Positions 1 to 14,700 of a stretch of DNA of 64,000 nucleotides are shown piece after piece; position 1 is the stretch's first letter, and each line of letters begins with the position of its first letter. The notes below the pieces were generated by a model that ran no database searches, had not been told where the DNA came from, and saw nothing but the letters and a program-made list of their open reading frames with translations. Made by a program: the position numbers and the translations under genes. Source of the stretch: Duganella guangzhouensis (GTDB taxonomy: Bacteria > Pseudomonadota > Gammaproteobacteria > Burkholderiales > Burkholderiaceae_D). The stretch covers positions 124,001 to 188,000 of the forward strand of contig NZ_WKJK01000006.1 in assembly GCF_009674535.1 (NCBI RefSeq), in the 5' to 3' direction.

Positions 1-1787
<1,787 letters not shown>

Positions 1788-1817
1788 TCACTCCAGGTAG
1801 TGATGAATTCTTAAACT

Positions 1818-1842
1818 GCCCCGCCAGCGACGCCAGCGGGGC
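1818..1842 (-). other. Hairpin in the rpoB-rpoC gap
   Basis: A 7-bp GC-only stem (GCCCCGC pairing with GCGGGGC, 11-nt loop) sits between the rpoB stop and the rpoC Shine-Dalgarno. No U-tract follows it, so it is not an obvious terminator. A role in stabilising or spacing the bicistronic mRNA is only a guess. Confidence 0.4.
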
Positions 1843-1870
1843 CCGTGCGTGTGAACTTAAGCTCGAAGCT

Positions 1871-5980
<4,110 letters not shown>

Positions 5981-6003
5981 GGACACTCCGTGAGTGACAG
6001 AAA

Positions 6004-6067
6004 GGGAAAAAATTTCAGGTTTAGCCTGTGTGGCGTAGGCTGTCTGTCACACAGACGAAACCTGAAA
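6004..6067 (-). promoter_or_regulatory. Three-way-junction RNA with U-tract before rpoB (probable attenuator)
   Basis: An outer 10-bp stem pairs TTTCAGGTTT (6013-6022) with AAACCTGAAA (6058-6067). It encloses two hairpins that abut almost perfectly: AGCCT/AGGCT (6023-6027 with 6037-6041) and GTCTGT/ACAGAC (6042-6047 with 6051-6056). Only base 6057 is left unpaired at the junction. Read on the minus strand, the closing stem is followed at once by six U residues (6007-6012), about 24 bases before the rpoB start. That resembles an intrinsic terminator or attenuator. In E. coli partial termination between rplL and rpoB is established; its equivalence to this structure is inferred. Confidence 0.6.
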
Positions 6068-6143
6068 CTTCTACCATTTCCAGCTGATTCAATTGGGACT
6101 GCAACGTCAATACAACGCTACAAATACGACACAGACGACAAAG

Positions 6144-6199
6144 GAGCCAAAGCCGAAAGTTTCCCCTCATGCAAGGGGAAACTTCCGCAGCTTTGGCTC
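6144..6199 (-). other. Long rplL-rpoB intergenic hairpin (possible RNase III site)
   Basis: The outer stem pairs GAGCCAAAGC (6144-6153) with GCTTTGGCTC (6190-6199). A small internal loop separates it from an inner 10-bp stem pairing AAGTTTCCCC (6157-6166) with GGGGAAACTT (6175-6184), capped by an 8-nt loop. About 20 bp of helix with no U-tract after it suits a double-strand RNase substrate better than a terminator. E. coli has an RNase III processing site in the same gap, so this is a likely functional analogue. Confidence 0.6.
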
Positions 6200-6239
6200 G
6201 TGGCGCTAACTATAAGCTGTTAGCGGCCGGTACAACGAA

Positions 6240-6614
6240 TTACTTCAGGTCAGCCTTGGCGCCAGCTTCTTCCAGCTTTTTCTTAGCGGCTTCAGCGTCA
6301 GCTTTCGACAGGGCTTCTTTTACGGTTTTTGGTGCGCCATCAACCACGTCTTTGGCTTCTTTCAGGCCCAGACCGGTGATTTCGCGAACTGCTTTAATCA
6401 CGCCAACTTTGTTCGCGCCGACTTCGGTCAGAACCAGGTTGAACTCGGTTTGCTCTTCAGCAGCGGCTGCAGGACCTGCGCCACCAGCGGCTGGAGCAGC
6501 CATTGCGGCAGCCGATACGCCGAATTTTTCTTCGAACAGTTTGACCAGTTCGTTCAGTTCCAGCACGGACAGTTCGGAAACTGCGTTCAGGATGTCTTCT
6601 TTGCTAATTGCCAT
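6240..6614 (-). CDS. rplL: 50S ribosomal protein L7/L12
   Basis: Stalk protein of the large ribosomal subunit, present as dimers on L10, that recruits translation factor GTPases. It is 124 residues, normal for the family. The N-terminal dimerisation segment is followed by an Ala/Gly/Pro-rich hinge (about residues 35-55) and the globular C-terminal domain containing [14 protein letters not shown]. The start MAISKEDIL at 6614 has GGAG six bases upstream. It follows rplJ after 75 bp in the same direction, and the two products assemble together. Confidence 0.98.
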   Translation of the reverse strand: MAISKEDILNAVSELSVLELNELVKLFEEKFGVSAAAMAAPAAGGAGPAAAAEEQTEFNLVLTEVGANKVGVIKAVREITGLGLKEAKDVVDGAPKTVKEALSKADAEAAKKKLEEAGAKADLK

Positions 6615-6689
6615 TTGAAACTCCAATAATTTTTGATTCGTTAATACAGCAGAATGCTACTTGATGAAAAACCCGGCAACCTAAGCAAC

Positions 6690-7226
6690 TTAGGCGGCTG
6701 GCGCTTCTTCTGCGGCCACTTCGGCAGCGGCAGGAGCGCCTTCGGATTTTTTGGCGGCCAGAGCCGCCAGACCACGTGCAAAGCCCGACACCGGAGCCAG
6801 CATAACGCCCAACAACTGCGAGAGCAGAACTTCACGGCTAGGAATGCTCGCCAACGCGGCAACACCAGCTTTATCCAGCTGTTTGCCTGCGAAGTTACCG
6901 GCGGTGATGACCAGTTTGTCGTTGGTTTTAGCGAAGTCGTTGATGACTTTAGCTGCTGCAACGGCGTCGTCCGAGATCGAATAGATCAGCGGACCGGTCA
7001 TGCTGTCTGCCAGCGGGGCGAACTGCGTGCCTTCAACGGAGCGACGAGCGAGGGTGTTTTTCAACACTCGCAGGTACACGCCTTGAGCGCGCGCTTTGGC
7101 ACGGAGTTGCGTCAAGTGAGCAACCTGGATGCCACGATACTCGGCCACGACGATAGTTTGCGCAGTTGCTACTTTTGCGGAAACTTCGGCGACGACGGCC
7201 TTTTTGTCATTCAGATTGAGACCCAC
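6690..7226 (-). CDS. rplJ: 50S ribosomal protein L10
   Basis: Base of the ribosomal stalk. It binds 23S rRNA and L7/L12 dimers, and represses its own operon by binding the leader mRNA. It is 178 residues and begins [19 protein letters not shown]. The GTG at 7226 is chosen because AAGGAG lies seven bases upstream and the family starts at this point; longer versions would read through non-conserved leader sequence. The C-terminus is Ala/Glu-rich, as usual for the L7/L12-binding helix. It is preceded by a structured 253-bp gap. Confidence 0.97.
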   Translation of the reverse strand: MGLNLNDKKAVVAEVSAKVATAQTIVVAEYRGIQVAHLTQLRAKARAQGVYLRVLKNTLARRSVEGTQFAPLADSMTGPLIYSISDDAVAAAKVINDFAKTNDKLVITAGNFAGKQLDKAGVAALASIPSREVLLSQLLGVMLAPVSGFARGLAALAAKKSEGAPAAAEVAAEEAPAA

Positions 7227-7289
7227 GGTCAATCTCCTTAAATGATAGCCAGCGAAATTGCCGGCCATCGGTTCGAACAACGGCGTCCG

Positions 7290-7440
7290 AGGTTAGGAGT
7301 CCAATGGACTGCAAAACTTGATCGGGAACACCATCTGCGTTGGGTGAGACATTCAATTAACCGGATGCCTGCCTGATGCATCCAGCCCAACGGTCTTTGA
7401 TTGCGGCTGCCGCTCGCGCGGCAACCATCCCAAAGAACTG
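7290..7440 (-). promoter_or_regulatory. rplJ leader RNA region (L10 autoregulation type)
   Basis: The 253-bp rplA-rplJ gap is rich in pairing. CGTTGGG (7338-7344) pairs with CCCAACG (7386-7392) and encloses GGATGC/GCATCC (7363-7368 with 7378-7383), leaving a large one-sided internal loop. A separate hairpin TGCCGC/GCGGCA (7408-7413 with 7418-7423) has a 4-nt loop. In other bacteria the L10(L7/L12)4 complex binds a kinked stem of this kind upstream of rplJ. Assignment here is by position and shape. Confidence 0.55.
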
Positions 7441-7479
7441 CGCCATGCCTTGCGGCACGGCGACTTGATACTTTAAAAC

Positions 7480-8175
7480 TTAAGCGGCCAGCGTGGTCTG
7501 GTCAACACGGACGCCAGCGCCCATGGTCGACGACAGCGACACTTTACGCAGGTACACGCCTTTGGACGAAGCTGGTTTAGCTTTGTTCAGGGCGTCGATC
7601 AGTGCGTTCAGGTTCGACTTCAGATCCGCGTCAGCGAACGATTTACGGCCGATGGTGGCGTGGATGATACCGGCTTTGTCGGTACGGTACTGAACTTGAC
7701 CGGCTTTCGCGTTTTTCACGGCGGTAGCGACGTCAGGGGTTACGGTGCCGACTTTCGGGTTAGGCATCAGGCCACGTGGGCCCAGGATCTGACCCAGGGT
7801 ACCAACGATACGCATGGTGTCTGGCGAAGCGATGACGATATCGAAAGGCATGTCGCCGGCTTTGACGCGCTCGGCCAGGTCTTCCATACCGACCACGTCG
7901 GCGCCAGCTGCTTTAGCGGCTTCAGCCTTGTCGCCCGAGGCGAACACGGCGACGCGAACGGTCTTGCCGGTGCCGGCTGGCAGAACCACCGAACCACGAA
8001 CCACCTGGTCCGATTTCTTAGGATCCACGCCCAGCTGAACCGACACGTCGATCGATTCATTGAACTTGGCGGTAGCCAGTTCTTTGATCAGCGCGACAGC
8101 GCTATCGAACGAGTAGTTCTTGGTGGTGTCAACTTTGGCCTTGATGGCTTGTGCGCGTTTGGACAGTTTTGCCAT
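7480..8175 (-). CDS. rplA: 50S ribosomal protein L1
   Basis: Large-subunit protein of the L1 stalk that helps release deacylated tRNA and represses the rplK-rplA mRNA. It is 231 residues, close to the 234 of E. coli. It begins [11 protein letters not shown], and the conserved segment [14 protein letters not shown] in domain II is present. Only two bases separate it from rplK upstream, so translation is coupled. The next gene, rplJ, lies beyond a structured leader. Confidence 0.98.
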   Translation of the reverse strand: MAKLSKRAQAIKAKVDTTKNYSFDSAVALIKELATAKFNESIDVSVQLGVDPKKSDQVVRGSVVLPAGTGKTVRVAVFASGDKAEAAKAAGADVVGMEDLAERVKAGDMPFDIVIASPDTMRIVGTLGQILGPRGLMPNPKVGTVTPDVATAVKNAKAGQVQYRTDKAGIIHATIGRKSFADADLKSNLNALIDALNKAKPASSKGVYLRKVSLSSTMGAGVRVDQTTLAA

Positions 8176-8177
8176 GA

Positions 8178-8609
8178 TTACAGACCTTCCACGGTGATGC
8201 CCATCGAACGAGCCGAGCCAGCGATGGTGCGTACAGCAGCATCCAGGTCAGCAGCGGTCAGGTCAGGGGTTTTCAGTTTAGCGATTTCTTCAGCTTGAGC
8301 GCGGGTCAGCTTGCCTACCTTGTCGGTATGTGGCTTGGCCGAACCTTTTTGCACGCCCGAATGCTTCTTGATCAGGAAGGTCGCTGGTGGGGTCTTCATC
8401 ACGAAGGTGAACGACTTGTCCGCGAAAGCGGTGATCACCACTGGGATCGGCATGCCTGGTTCCATACCTTGGGTCTGCGCGTTGAACGCTTTGCAGAATT
8501 CCATGATGTTCAGACCGCGCTGACCCAGCGCTGGGCCGATCGGTGGGGATGGGTTTGCTTTACCAGCTGGCACTTGCAGCTTGATAAAACCAATGATTTT
8601 CTTTGCCAT
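8178..8609 (-). CDS. rplK: 50S ribosomal protein L11
   Basis: Binds the GTPase-associated centre of 23S rRNA and is needed for RelA activation. It is 143 residues, as in E. coli. It begins [18 protein letters not shown], with the proline-rich [13 protein letters not shown] segment at the N-terminus and TVEGL at the C-terminus. TAGGAGCC lies just upstream of the ATG. It starts the L11-L1 pair; the 122-bp gap after nusG is where L1 would bind the leader for feedback control, but I cannot pin the site. Confidence 0.98.
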   Translation of the reverse strand: MAKKIIGFIKLQVPAGKANPSPPIGPALGQRGLNIMEFCKAFNAQTQGMEPGMPIPVVITAFADKSFTFVMKTPPATFLIKKHSGVQKGSAKPHTDKVGKLTRAQAEEIAKLKTPDLTAADLDAAVRTIAGSARSMGITVEGL

Positions 8610-8703
8610 GATGGCTCCTATCTTGGATATGAGTAGTAGCGCCCCACCATGCGCAACTGCAGGGCGGGGCTCCTCTTTTGCCAGAATTCACTAGGGTTTT
8701 GAC

Positions 8704-8728
8704 ACCGTCGCCCGTTCTGGCGAACGGT
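8704..8728 (-). other. Hairpin immediately after nusG
   Basis: Nine base pairs in two parts (ACCGT/ACGGT and CGCC/GGCG, one bulged base, 6-nt loop) begin three bases beyond the nusG stop codon. There is no U-run behind it. It may protect the upstream message from 3' exonucleases or act as a weak pause between nusG and rplK. Confidence 0.4.
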
Positions 8729-8731
8729 TGC

Positions 8732-9346
8732 TTATACTTTTTCGACCTGGCCGAATTCGAGTTCGACTGGTGTGGCGCGGCCAAAAATGGTGACCGAGAC
8801 GCGCACTTTCGATTTCTCGTAGTTGACTTCCTCGACATTGCCGTTGAAGTCGGTGAACGGGCCGTCCTTGATGCGGACTTGCTCGCCCACCTCGTACAGC
8901 ACTTTCGGCCGTGGCTTCTCGACGCCTTCCTGCATCTGCTGCATGATCTTGTCGATCTCGCGCGCTGGAATCGGGGTCGGCTTGTTCGATTTGCCGCCGA
9001 TGAAGCCGGTGACTTTCGAGGTGTTTTTCACCAAGTGCCAGGTTTCGTCGGTCATTTCCATTTCCACCAGCACATAGCCGGGGAAGAAACGACGTTCGGT
9101 GACCGATTTTTGACCGTTGCGGACTTCCACCACTTCTTCGGTCGGCACCAGGATTTGGCCAAACTGGTCTTGCATGCCGGCGCGCTCGACGCGCTCGGTC
9201 AGCGCGCGCTGCACGCTTTTTTCCATGCCGGAATACGCATGCACAACGTACCAGCGCTTGTTGCTCACTGGTACGCTGATTGGCGCTGCGCCAGCGTCTT
9301 GCGGCGGAACTGCGTCCGCCGCGTCATCTTGCACATTTTCGCTCAT
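8732..9346 (-). CDS. nusG: Transcription termination/antitermination factor NusG
   Basis: Elongation factor that binds the RNA polymerase clamp and links it to Rho or the ribosome. It is 204 residues. A poorly conserved Ala/Pro-rich extension of about 27 residues precedes the NGN domain, which starts at [12 protein letters not shown]. The C-terminal KOW domain carries [13 protein letters not shown]. The ATG overlaps the secE stop codon (TAATG), so the two genes are translationally coupled. The length exceeds E. coli NusG (181 aa) only because of the N-terminal extension. Confidence 0.98.
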   Translation of the reverse strand: MSENVQDDAADAVPPQDAGAAPISVPVSNKRWYVVHAYSGMEKSVQRALTERVERAGMQDQFGQILVPTEEVVEVRNGQKSVTERRFFPGYVLVEMEMTDETWHLVKNTSKVTGFIGGKSNKPTPIPAREIDKIMQQMQEGVEKPRPKVLYEVGEQVRIKDGPFTDFNGNVEEVNYEKSKVRVSVTIFGRATPVELEFGQVEKV

Positions 9347-9729
9347 TATTTTCGTATGCCCAGAATGACGTCGTATAACAGGAATTCCAAGGTCTTATCC
9401 GTGCCCCACAGGAAAACCGCCATCACCAGCACAAAGGCAAACACGATGCCCGTGATTTGGGAGGCCTCGCGACGGGTAGGCCACACGACCTTTTTAGTCT
9501 CGCGTACGGCTTCTTTAGCGAAATTCAGGAATTCACGGCCAGTCGACGAAGTCCACAAGATCAAAACGGCAAAAGCCAAACCAGCCACAAGTGCGCCTGC
9601 GCGTACCAGAGCTGGTTTGTCTGACAGGTAATAAAACCCGATCACGCCCACTACCGCAACGATGATCGCCAGTACAACCTTAATCTTGTCATTCGACGTG
9701 CTGACGGTCTGCACGGATTGATTAGACAT
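9346..9729 (-). CDS. secE: Preprotein translocase subunit SecE
   Basis: Small membrane subunit that clamps SecY in the general secretion channel. It is 127 residues, longer than minimal 60-residue SecE proteins because it has three hydrophobic segments (about residues 18-38, 42-62 and 95-118), as in E. coli. The conserved cytoplasmic amphipathic helix and VVWPTRREA segment lie at about residues 88-96. It is the first protein gene after tRNA-Trp and overlaps nusG by one base. Confidence 0.97.
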   Translation of the reverse strand: MSNQSVQTVSTSNDKIKVVLAIIVAVVGVIGFYYLSDKPALVRAGALVAGLAFAVLILWTSSTGREFLNFAKEAVRETKKVVWPTRREASQITGIVFAFVLVMAVFLWGTDKTLEFLLYDVILGIRK

Positions 9730-9765
9730 TTATATTTTACTTTCGGTGCCCTGCACCAGATTCGG

Positions 9766-9841
9766 TGGCAGGGGCGGAGGGCATCGAACCCCCAACCTTC
9801 GGTTTTGGAGACCGACGCTCTGCCAATTGAGCTACGCCCCT
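9766..9841 (-). tRNA. tRNA-Trp (CCA anticodon)
   Basis: A 76-nt cloverleaf including an encoded 3' CCA. The acceptor stem AGGGGCG pairs with CGCCCCT. The anticodon stem TCGGT/ACCGA frames loop CTCCAAA, giving anticodon CCA. The T arm carries GGTTCGATGCC. It sits between tuf and secE, the classical proteobacterial position, and is the first gene behind the promoter at 9864-9892. Confidence 0.97.
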
Positions 9842-9863
9842 ACATAAAACCAGAAAGGATCGG

Positions 9864-9892
9864 ATTATACCACCCGGACACCCGGGTGGCAA
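9864..9892 (-). promoter_or_regulatory. Sigma-70 promoter for tRNA-Trp-secE-nusG-rpl-rpoBC
   Basis: Minus-strand -35 TTGCCA (9892-9887), 17-base spacer, perfect -10 TATAAT (9869-9864). The predicted start is about 15 bases before the tRNA 5' end. The spacer is filled by a dyad, CCACCCGG-gtgt-CCGGGTGG (9871-9890). This may double as the 3' hairpin of the tuf transcript, although no U-run follows it. Confidence 0.75.
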
Positions 9893-9904
9893 TCTTGAAC
9901 CTTA

Positions 9905-11095
9905 TTAAGCGATGATCTTAGCGACCACGCCTGCGCCCACGGTACGGCCACCCTCACGGATAGCGAAACGCAGACCTTCTTCCATCGCGATCGGGTTGAT
10001 CAGCTTCACAGTGATCGACACGTTGTCGCCAGGCATAACCATTTCTTTGTCCGCTGGCAGTTCGATCGAACCGGTCACGTCGGTGGTACGGAAATAGAAC
10101 TGTGGACGATAGTTGTTGAAGAACGGGGTGTGACGGCCGCCTTCATCTTTCGACAGAACATAGATCTCGCCGGTGAAGTGGTTGTGCGGCTTGATCGATG
10201 CTGGCTTCGCCAGAACCTGACCACGTTGCACGTCTTCACGCTTGGTGCCGCGCAGCAGCAGACCAACGTTGTCGCCTGCTTGACCTTGGTCCAGCAGTTT
10301 GCGGAACATTTCCACGCCGGTGCAGGTGGTTTTCACGGTGTCGATGATGCCGACGATTTCGATCTCTTCGCCGACTTTGATCACGCCGCGTTCGATACGA
10401 CCGGTTACCACGGTGCCGCGACCCGAGATCGAGAACACGTCTTCCACTGGCATCAGGAAGGCGCCGTCCACTGCGCGCTCTGGCGTAGGGATGTAGCTGT
10501 CCAGTGCATCGGCCAGGGCCATGATGGCTTGCTCGCCCAGAGGACCGGTGTCGCCGTCCAGTGCTTTACGTGCCGAACCTTTTACGATTGGCAGGTCGTC
10601 GCCTGGGAACTCGTATTTCGACAACAGCTCGCGCACTTCCATTTCAACCAGCTCCAGCAGCTCTTCGTCATCCACCAGATCGCATTTGTTCAGGAACACG
10701 ATGATGTATGGAACGCCAACTTGGCGGGCCAGCAGGATGTGCTCGCGGGTCTGTGGCATTGGGCCGTCAGCTGCGGAGCAAACCAGGATCGCGCCGTCCA
10801 TCTGGGCGGCACCGGTGATCATGTTTTTGATGTAGTCGGCGTGGCCTGGGCAGTCAACGTGAGCGTAGTGACGACCGGCGGTTTCGTACTCGACGTGCGC
10901 GGTGTTGATGGTAATGCCGCGTGCTTTTTCTTCAGGAGCAGCATCGATCTGGTCGTAAGCTTTAGCTTCGCCGCCGAATTTTTTCGACAGAACGGTTGCG
11001 ATTGCAGCGGTCAGGGTGGTCTTGCCGTGGTCAACGTGACCAATGGTGCCGACGTTGACGTGCGGCTTGGTCCGCTCGAATTTCTCTTTTGCCAT
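9905..11095 (-). CDS. tuf: Elongation factor Tu
   Basis: GTPase that delivers aminoacyl-tRNA to the ribosome. It is 396 residues, standard. The G1 motif GHVDHGKT (residues 19-26), G3 DCPGHADY (about 81) and G4 NKCD (about 136) are intact. The family C-terminus ends in [17 protein letters not shown] sits six bases before the ATG. It follows tRNA-Tyr, tRNA-Gly and tRNA-Thr on the same strand, the arrangement of the proteobacterial tufB operon. Only one tuf copy lies in this window; a second elsewhere is common but cannot be seen here. Confidence 0.99.
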   Translation of the reverse strand: MAKEKFERTKPHVNVGTIGHVDHGKTTLTAAIATVLSKKFGGEAKAYDQIDAAPEEKARGITINTAHVEYETAGRHYAHVDCPGHADYIKNMITGAAQMDGAILVCSAADGPMPQTREHILLARQVGVPYIIVFLNKCDLVDDEELLELVEMEVRELLSKYEFPGDDLPIVKGSARKALDGDTGPLGEQAIMALADALDSYIPTPERAVDGAFLMPVEDVFSISGRGTVVTGRIERGVIKVGEEIEIVGIIDTVKTTCTGVEMFRKLLDQGQAGDNVGLLLRGTKREDVQRGQVLAKPASIKPHNHFTGEIYVLSKDEGGRHTPFFNNYRPQFYFRTTDVTGSIELPADKEMVMPGDNVSITVKLINPIAMEEGLRFAIREGGRTVGAGVVAKIIA

Positions 11096-11180
11096 TTTAG
11101 ACTCCTAACGATTTGGTGTGATTGGCAGGAACCCTGCCCGACTGTCTTGATAGTGCTGCCGTACTGCGTACTGCGAATTC

Positions 11181-11255
<75 letters not shown>

Positions 11256-11300
11256 TTATTGGTACTGCTGTGATGCCTGCGCATCGGCTTGCAACAACAC

Positions 11301-11374
11301 TGGAGCGGGTGAAGGGAATCGAACCCTCGTCATAAGCTTGGAAGGCTTCAGCTCTACCATTGAGCTACACCCGC
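11301..11374 (-). tRNA. tRNA-Gly (TCC anticodon)
   Basis: A 74-nt cloverleaf with encoded CCA. The acceptor arm is GCGGGTG/CACCCGC. The anticodon loop CTTCCAA gives TCC. The outermost anticodon-stem pair is G opposite A, so four canonical pairs remain. Middle tRNA of the Tyr-Gly-Thr set. Confidence 0.96.
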
Positions 11375-11434
11375 GAGGTATTGGTTCAATTCAACTCTTC
11401 ATCTACTGCGCCACTCAGTCTTTTTGCAAAAACT

Positions 11435-11519
11435 TGGTGGAGGGGACTGGATTCGAACCAGTGTACTCTGAGAGAACGGATTTACAGTCCGTCGCCTTTA
11501 ACCACTCGGCCACCCCTCC
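11435..11519 (-). tRNA. tRNA-Tyr (GTA anticodon)
   Basis: An 85-nt class II tRNA with a long variable arm and encoded CCA. The acceptor stem is GGAGGGG/CCCCTCC. The anticodon stem ACGGA/TCCGT frames loop CTGTAAA, giving GTA. First gene of the tRNA-tuf operon. Confidence 0.97.
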
Positions 11520-11533
11520 GCGAGGAACCGCAG

Positions 11534-11562
11534 AGTATGAAGCAAAATTCTCGAACCGTCAA
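11534..11562 (-). promoter_or_regulatory. Sigma-70 promoter of the tRNA-Tyr-Gly-Thr-tuf operon
   Basis: Minus-strand -35 TTGACG (11562-11557), 17-base spacer, -10 CATACT (11539-11534). A GC-rich discriminator follows, typical of stringently controlled stable-RNA promoters. The start would fall about 8 bases upstream of the tRNA-Tyr 5' end. Confidence 0.75.
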
Positions 11563-11716
11563 CTGTTTTTATCATCTTGTCGATGCTTAGCTAACAGTTC
11601 GTCTGCTTCGGGGCGAGATTTTATACGCACCGACTGCGAAAGTGCAAGTGTTGTTTTTATGTTGCATGTTTTCCTATAGAATCATCTGATCCCACAAGCC
11701 ACTTGGAGCCCCGGAT

Positions 11717-14700
11717 TTGAATAATCGTAGCGGTCGCTGGTATCTGACGCTGTTCGCCAATCTGGCCCTATGGGTCGTGTATTTCGGCACCGGCCGCCTT
11801 GGGCTACTGCTGGCGCTGCCGCCGAGCTACGCCTCCCCGATCTTCCTGCCGGCCGGCCTGGCGCTGGCCGCCTGCGCCGTCGGCGGCGCCCGGCTGCTGC
11901 CGGCGGTAGCGCTGGGCTCGCTGTCGGTCAATCTGGTCTATCCATGGCTGAGCCCGCAAGGCATCAGCGTCACCAGCTTCCTTGGCGCGCTGGCGCCGGC
12001 GGTCGGCGCGGCGCTGCAGGCCTGGGTCGGCAGCACGCTGTTCCGCCGCTACATCGACAGCGCCATCGGCTCCGGCCGCGACGTGGTGCGCTTCATCGTG
12101 CTGGCGGCCTGCGTCACGGTGGTGTCCAGCACCGTCTCACTGTCCGGCATGCTGATGCTGGGCATCCTGCAGCGCGACACCCTGGCCACCGACTGGATCG
12201 CATGGTGGATGGGCGACACCATCGGCATCCTGCTGGCGGCGCCGCTGACCTGGATCGTGATCGGTCGGCCGCGCGCGCTGTGGGCGCGCCGGCGCACCCT
12301 GGTCGGCTTGCCGCTGCTGCTGTCGGCCGCCGCCTTCATCGCCATCTACCTGCAGGCCGACCGCTGGGAAAGCAACCAGCAGTTGCAGACCTTCCGCCTC
12401 AAGGCGCAGCAGACCGGCGACATGCTGCAAGCCCAGTTCAGCGAGCACGAACGCTTCATCTACGCCATGGCCAAGGCGCTCAACGATCCGCGCCGCGCCA
12501 TCAACGCCGAGGACTTCGGCAACCTGGCGCACGGCTATCTGGACCAGCGCCCCGAGCTGCTGTCGATGGCCTGGCTGATGCCGGTGGCCGGCAGCGAGCG
12601 CCCGGCGTTTGAAGCCTGGGCACGGCAGCAGGTCGATCCCAAGTTCAGCATCCGCGAGCGGGTCGAGCCGTCGGGCGAATTGAAGACCGCGGCCCAGCGC
12701 GAGCGCTACTTCGCCATCACCTTTGTGGAACCCGAGGCGGGCCGCGATTACGTCGGCATGGACATGCTGTCCGAAGAGCGCCGCCGTGCCGCGCTGGAAC
12801 GCGCCATCCAGTCCGGCCAGCCGACCGCCACCGCGCCGCTGCGCTTTGCCCGCGCCGAACCGGGCGGCGGCCTGCTGTTGCTGCAGACCGTACATCCCAA
12901 CAACAACCACCGCCAGGCCGTGGGTTCGCTGCTGATCGCGATGCAGTTCGAGGCGTATCTGCGGCAGGCGCTGAAGCGCTCCGAGTTCCCCTACTTCCTG
13001 GTGCGCTTTGAAGACACCGACGACGACAGCCCGAGCCGCGTGGTGCGCGACACGCTGCAACGGCCGGCGGCCGCCGGCGACTTCCAGCGCCAGCTGCATT
13101 TCGGTGGCCGCATCTACGAGCTGACGCTGGCGCCGACGGCGGAATATCTGCAACAGCAGCGCGGCTGGCAAAGCTGGACCGTGCTGACCTGCGGCCTGCT
13201 GCTGACTGGCCTGCTGGGCACGTTGATGATGCTGATCTCCGGCGAGCGCGCCCGCATCCAGGGCGAGGTCAAGGAATCGACCTCGCGCCTGCGTCAGCGC
13301 GAGGCACGGTTGCAGGCGATCCTCAACAAGGCGGCCGACGCCATCCTCACCATCGACAGCAATGGCGTGCTGATGTCGGCCAACGCCGCCGCCGGCCGCC
13401 TGTTCGGCTACGCGCCGGAGAAGATGAGCGCGCTGCCGCTGGAGCGCTTGATCCCGGTCGGCGTCGGCGAGGCCGCCGGTCTCGACGCGGCCGGCCTGCT
13501 GCGCATGATCGCCTGCGGCGTCACCCACGAATACGAGCTGCCCGGCTGGCGCAGCGACGGCAACGAATTCCCGCTGGCGATGTCGGTGTCGGAAGTCGAA
13601 CTGCCGGACGAGCACCTGTTCGTCGCCATCCTGCACGACCTGACCGAACAGCACCTGGCGCAGGAACGCATCCACCGCCTGGCCCACCACGACACCCTGA
13701 CCGGGCTGGCCAATCGGCTGTCGCTGAACCTGCGGCTGGAGCAGTTGCTGGCGCAGACCCGGCGCAACGGCGGCATGGCGGCGGTGCTGTTCATCGACCT
13801 CGATCACTTCAAGAAAATCAACGACACCCACGGCCACGCCACCGGCGACCTGCTGCTGGTGGCGGTGTCGCAGCGGCTGCAGGAACTGCTGCGCGAAGTC
13901 GACACCATCGCCCGCCTCGGCGGCGACGAATTCATTGTCGTCACCGACGGCGCCATCTCGCCGGACGACGCCTCCAACATCGCGGTGCGCATCGTCGACG
14001 CGCTGACCGCGCCGTATCACCTGAACGGCAAAACCGTGCACAGCGGCGCCTCGGTCGGCGTCGCCATGTTCCCCGACGATGGCGAGGACGCCGGCACGCT
14101 GATGCGCCACGCCGACACCGCCATGTACGCCGCCAAGAGCCTGGGCCGCGGCAACTTCCAGTTCTTCTCGGCCGAGATGAACACCGCCACCCACGAGCGC
14201 CTGATGCTGGAAAACCGCTTGTGGCAGGCACTGGAACAGGAAGAATTCGAACTGTATCTGCAGCCGCAGATCGAGCTCGCGACCCAGCGCATCATCGGCG
14301 CCGAGGCGCTGCTGCGCTGGCACCATCCCGAGCTGGGCATGGTCGGGCCGGACCGCTTCATTCCGATCGCCGAGGAATCAGGCCTGATCATCCCGCTCGG
14401 CGACTGGGTGCTGCAGCGCGCGATCAGTTTGCTGGATTCGTGGCGCGCGCCGGGGCTGGCGCACCTGCGGCTGGCGGTCAATCTGTCGGCGCGCCAGTGC
14501 CACGGCCCAGGACTGCTGCCGCATCTGGACCGGCAGCTGCACAGCCATGGCATCGATCCGGCGCTGCTGGAACTGGAGATCACCGAATCGGCGGCGATGC
14601 AGGATCCGGAACGCAGCCGCACGCTGTTGAACGAACTGCGCTCGCGCGGCATCAAGGTGGCGATCGACGATTTCGGCACCGGCTATTCGTCGCTCAGTTA

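Noticed and set aside
6615..6626. Four-residue N-terminal extension of L7/L12
   Set aside because: It needs an ATT start and lies on the ribosome binding site of the real ATG at 6614.
7227..7280. Eighteen-residue extension of L10
   Set aside because: It would cover the AAGGAG ribosome site and is not like any L10 N-terminus.
12137..14326. A 729-codon minus-strand frame opposite the GGDEF-EAL gene
   Set aside because: Composition is Gln/Arg/Val-biased, there is no recognisable domain, and the opposite strand carries intact catalytic motifs.
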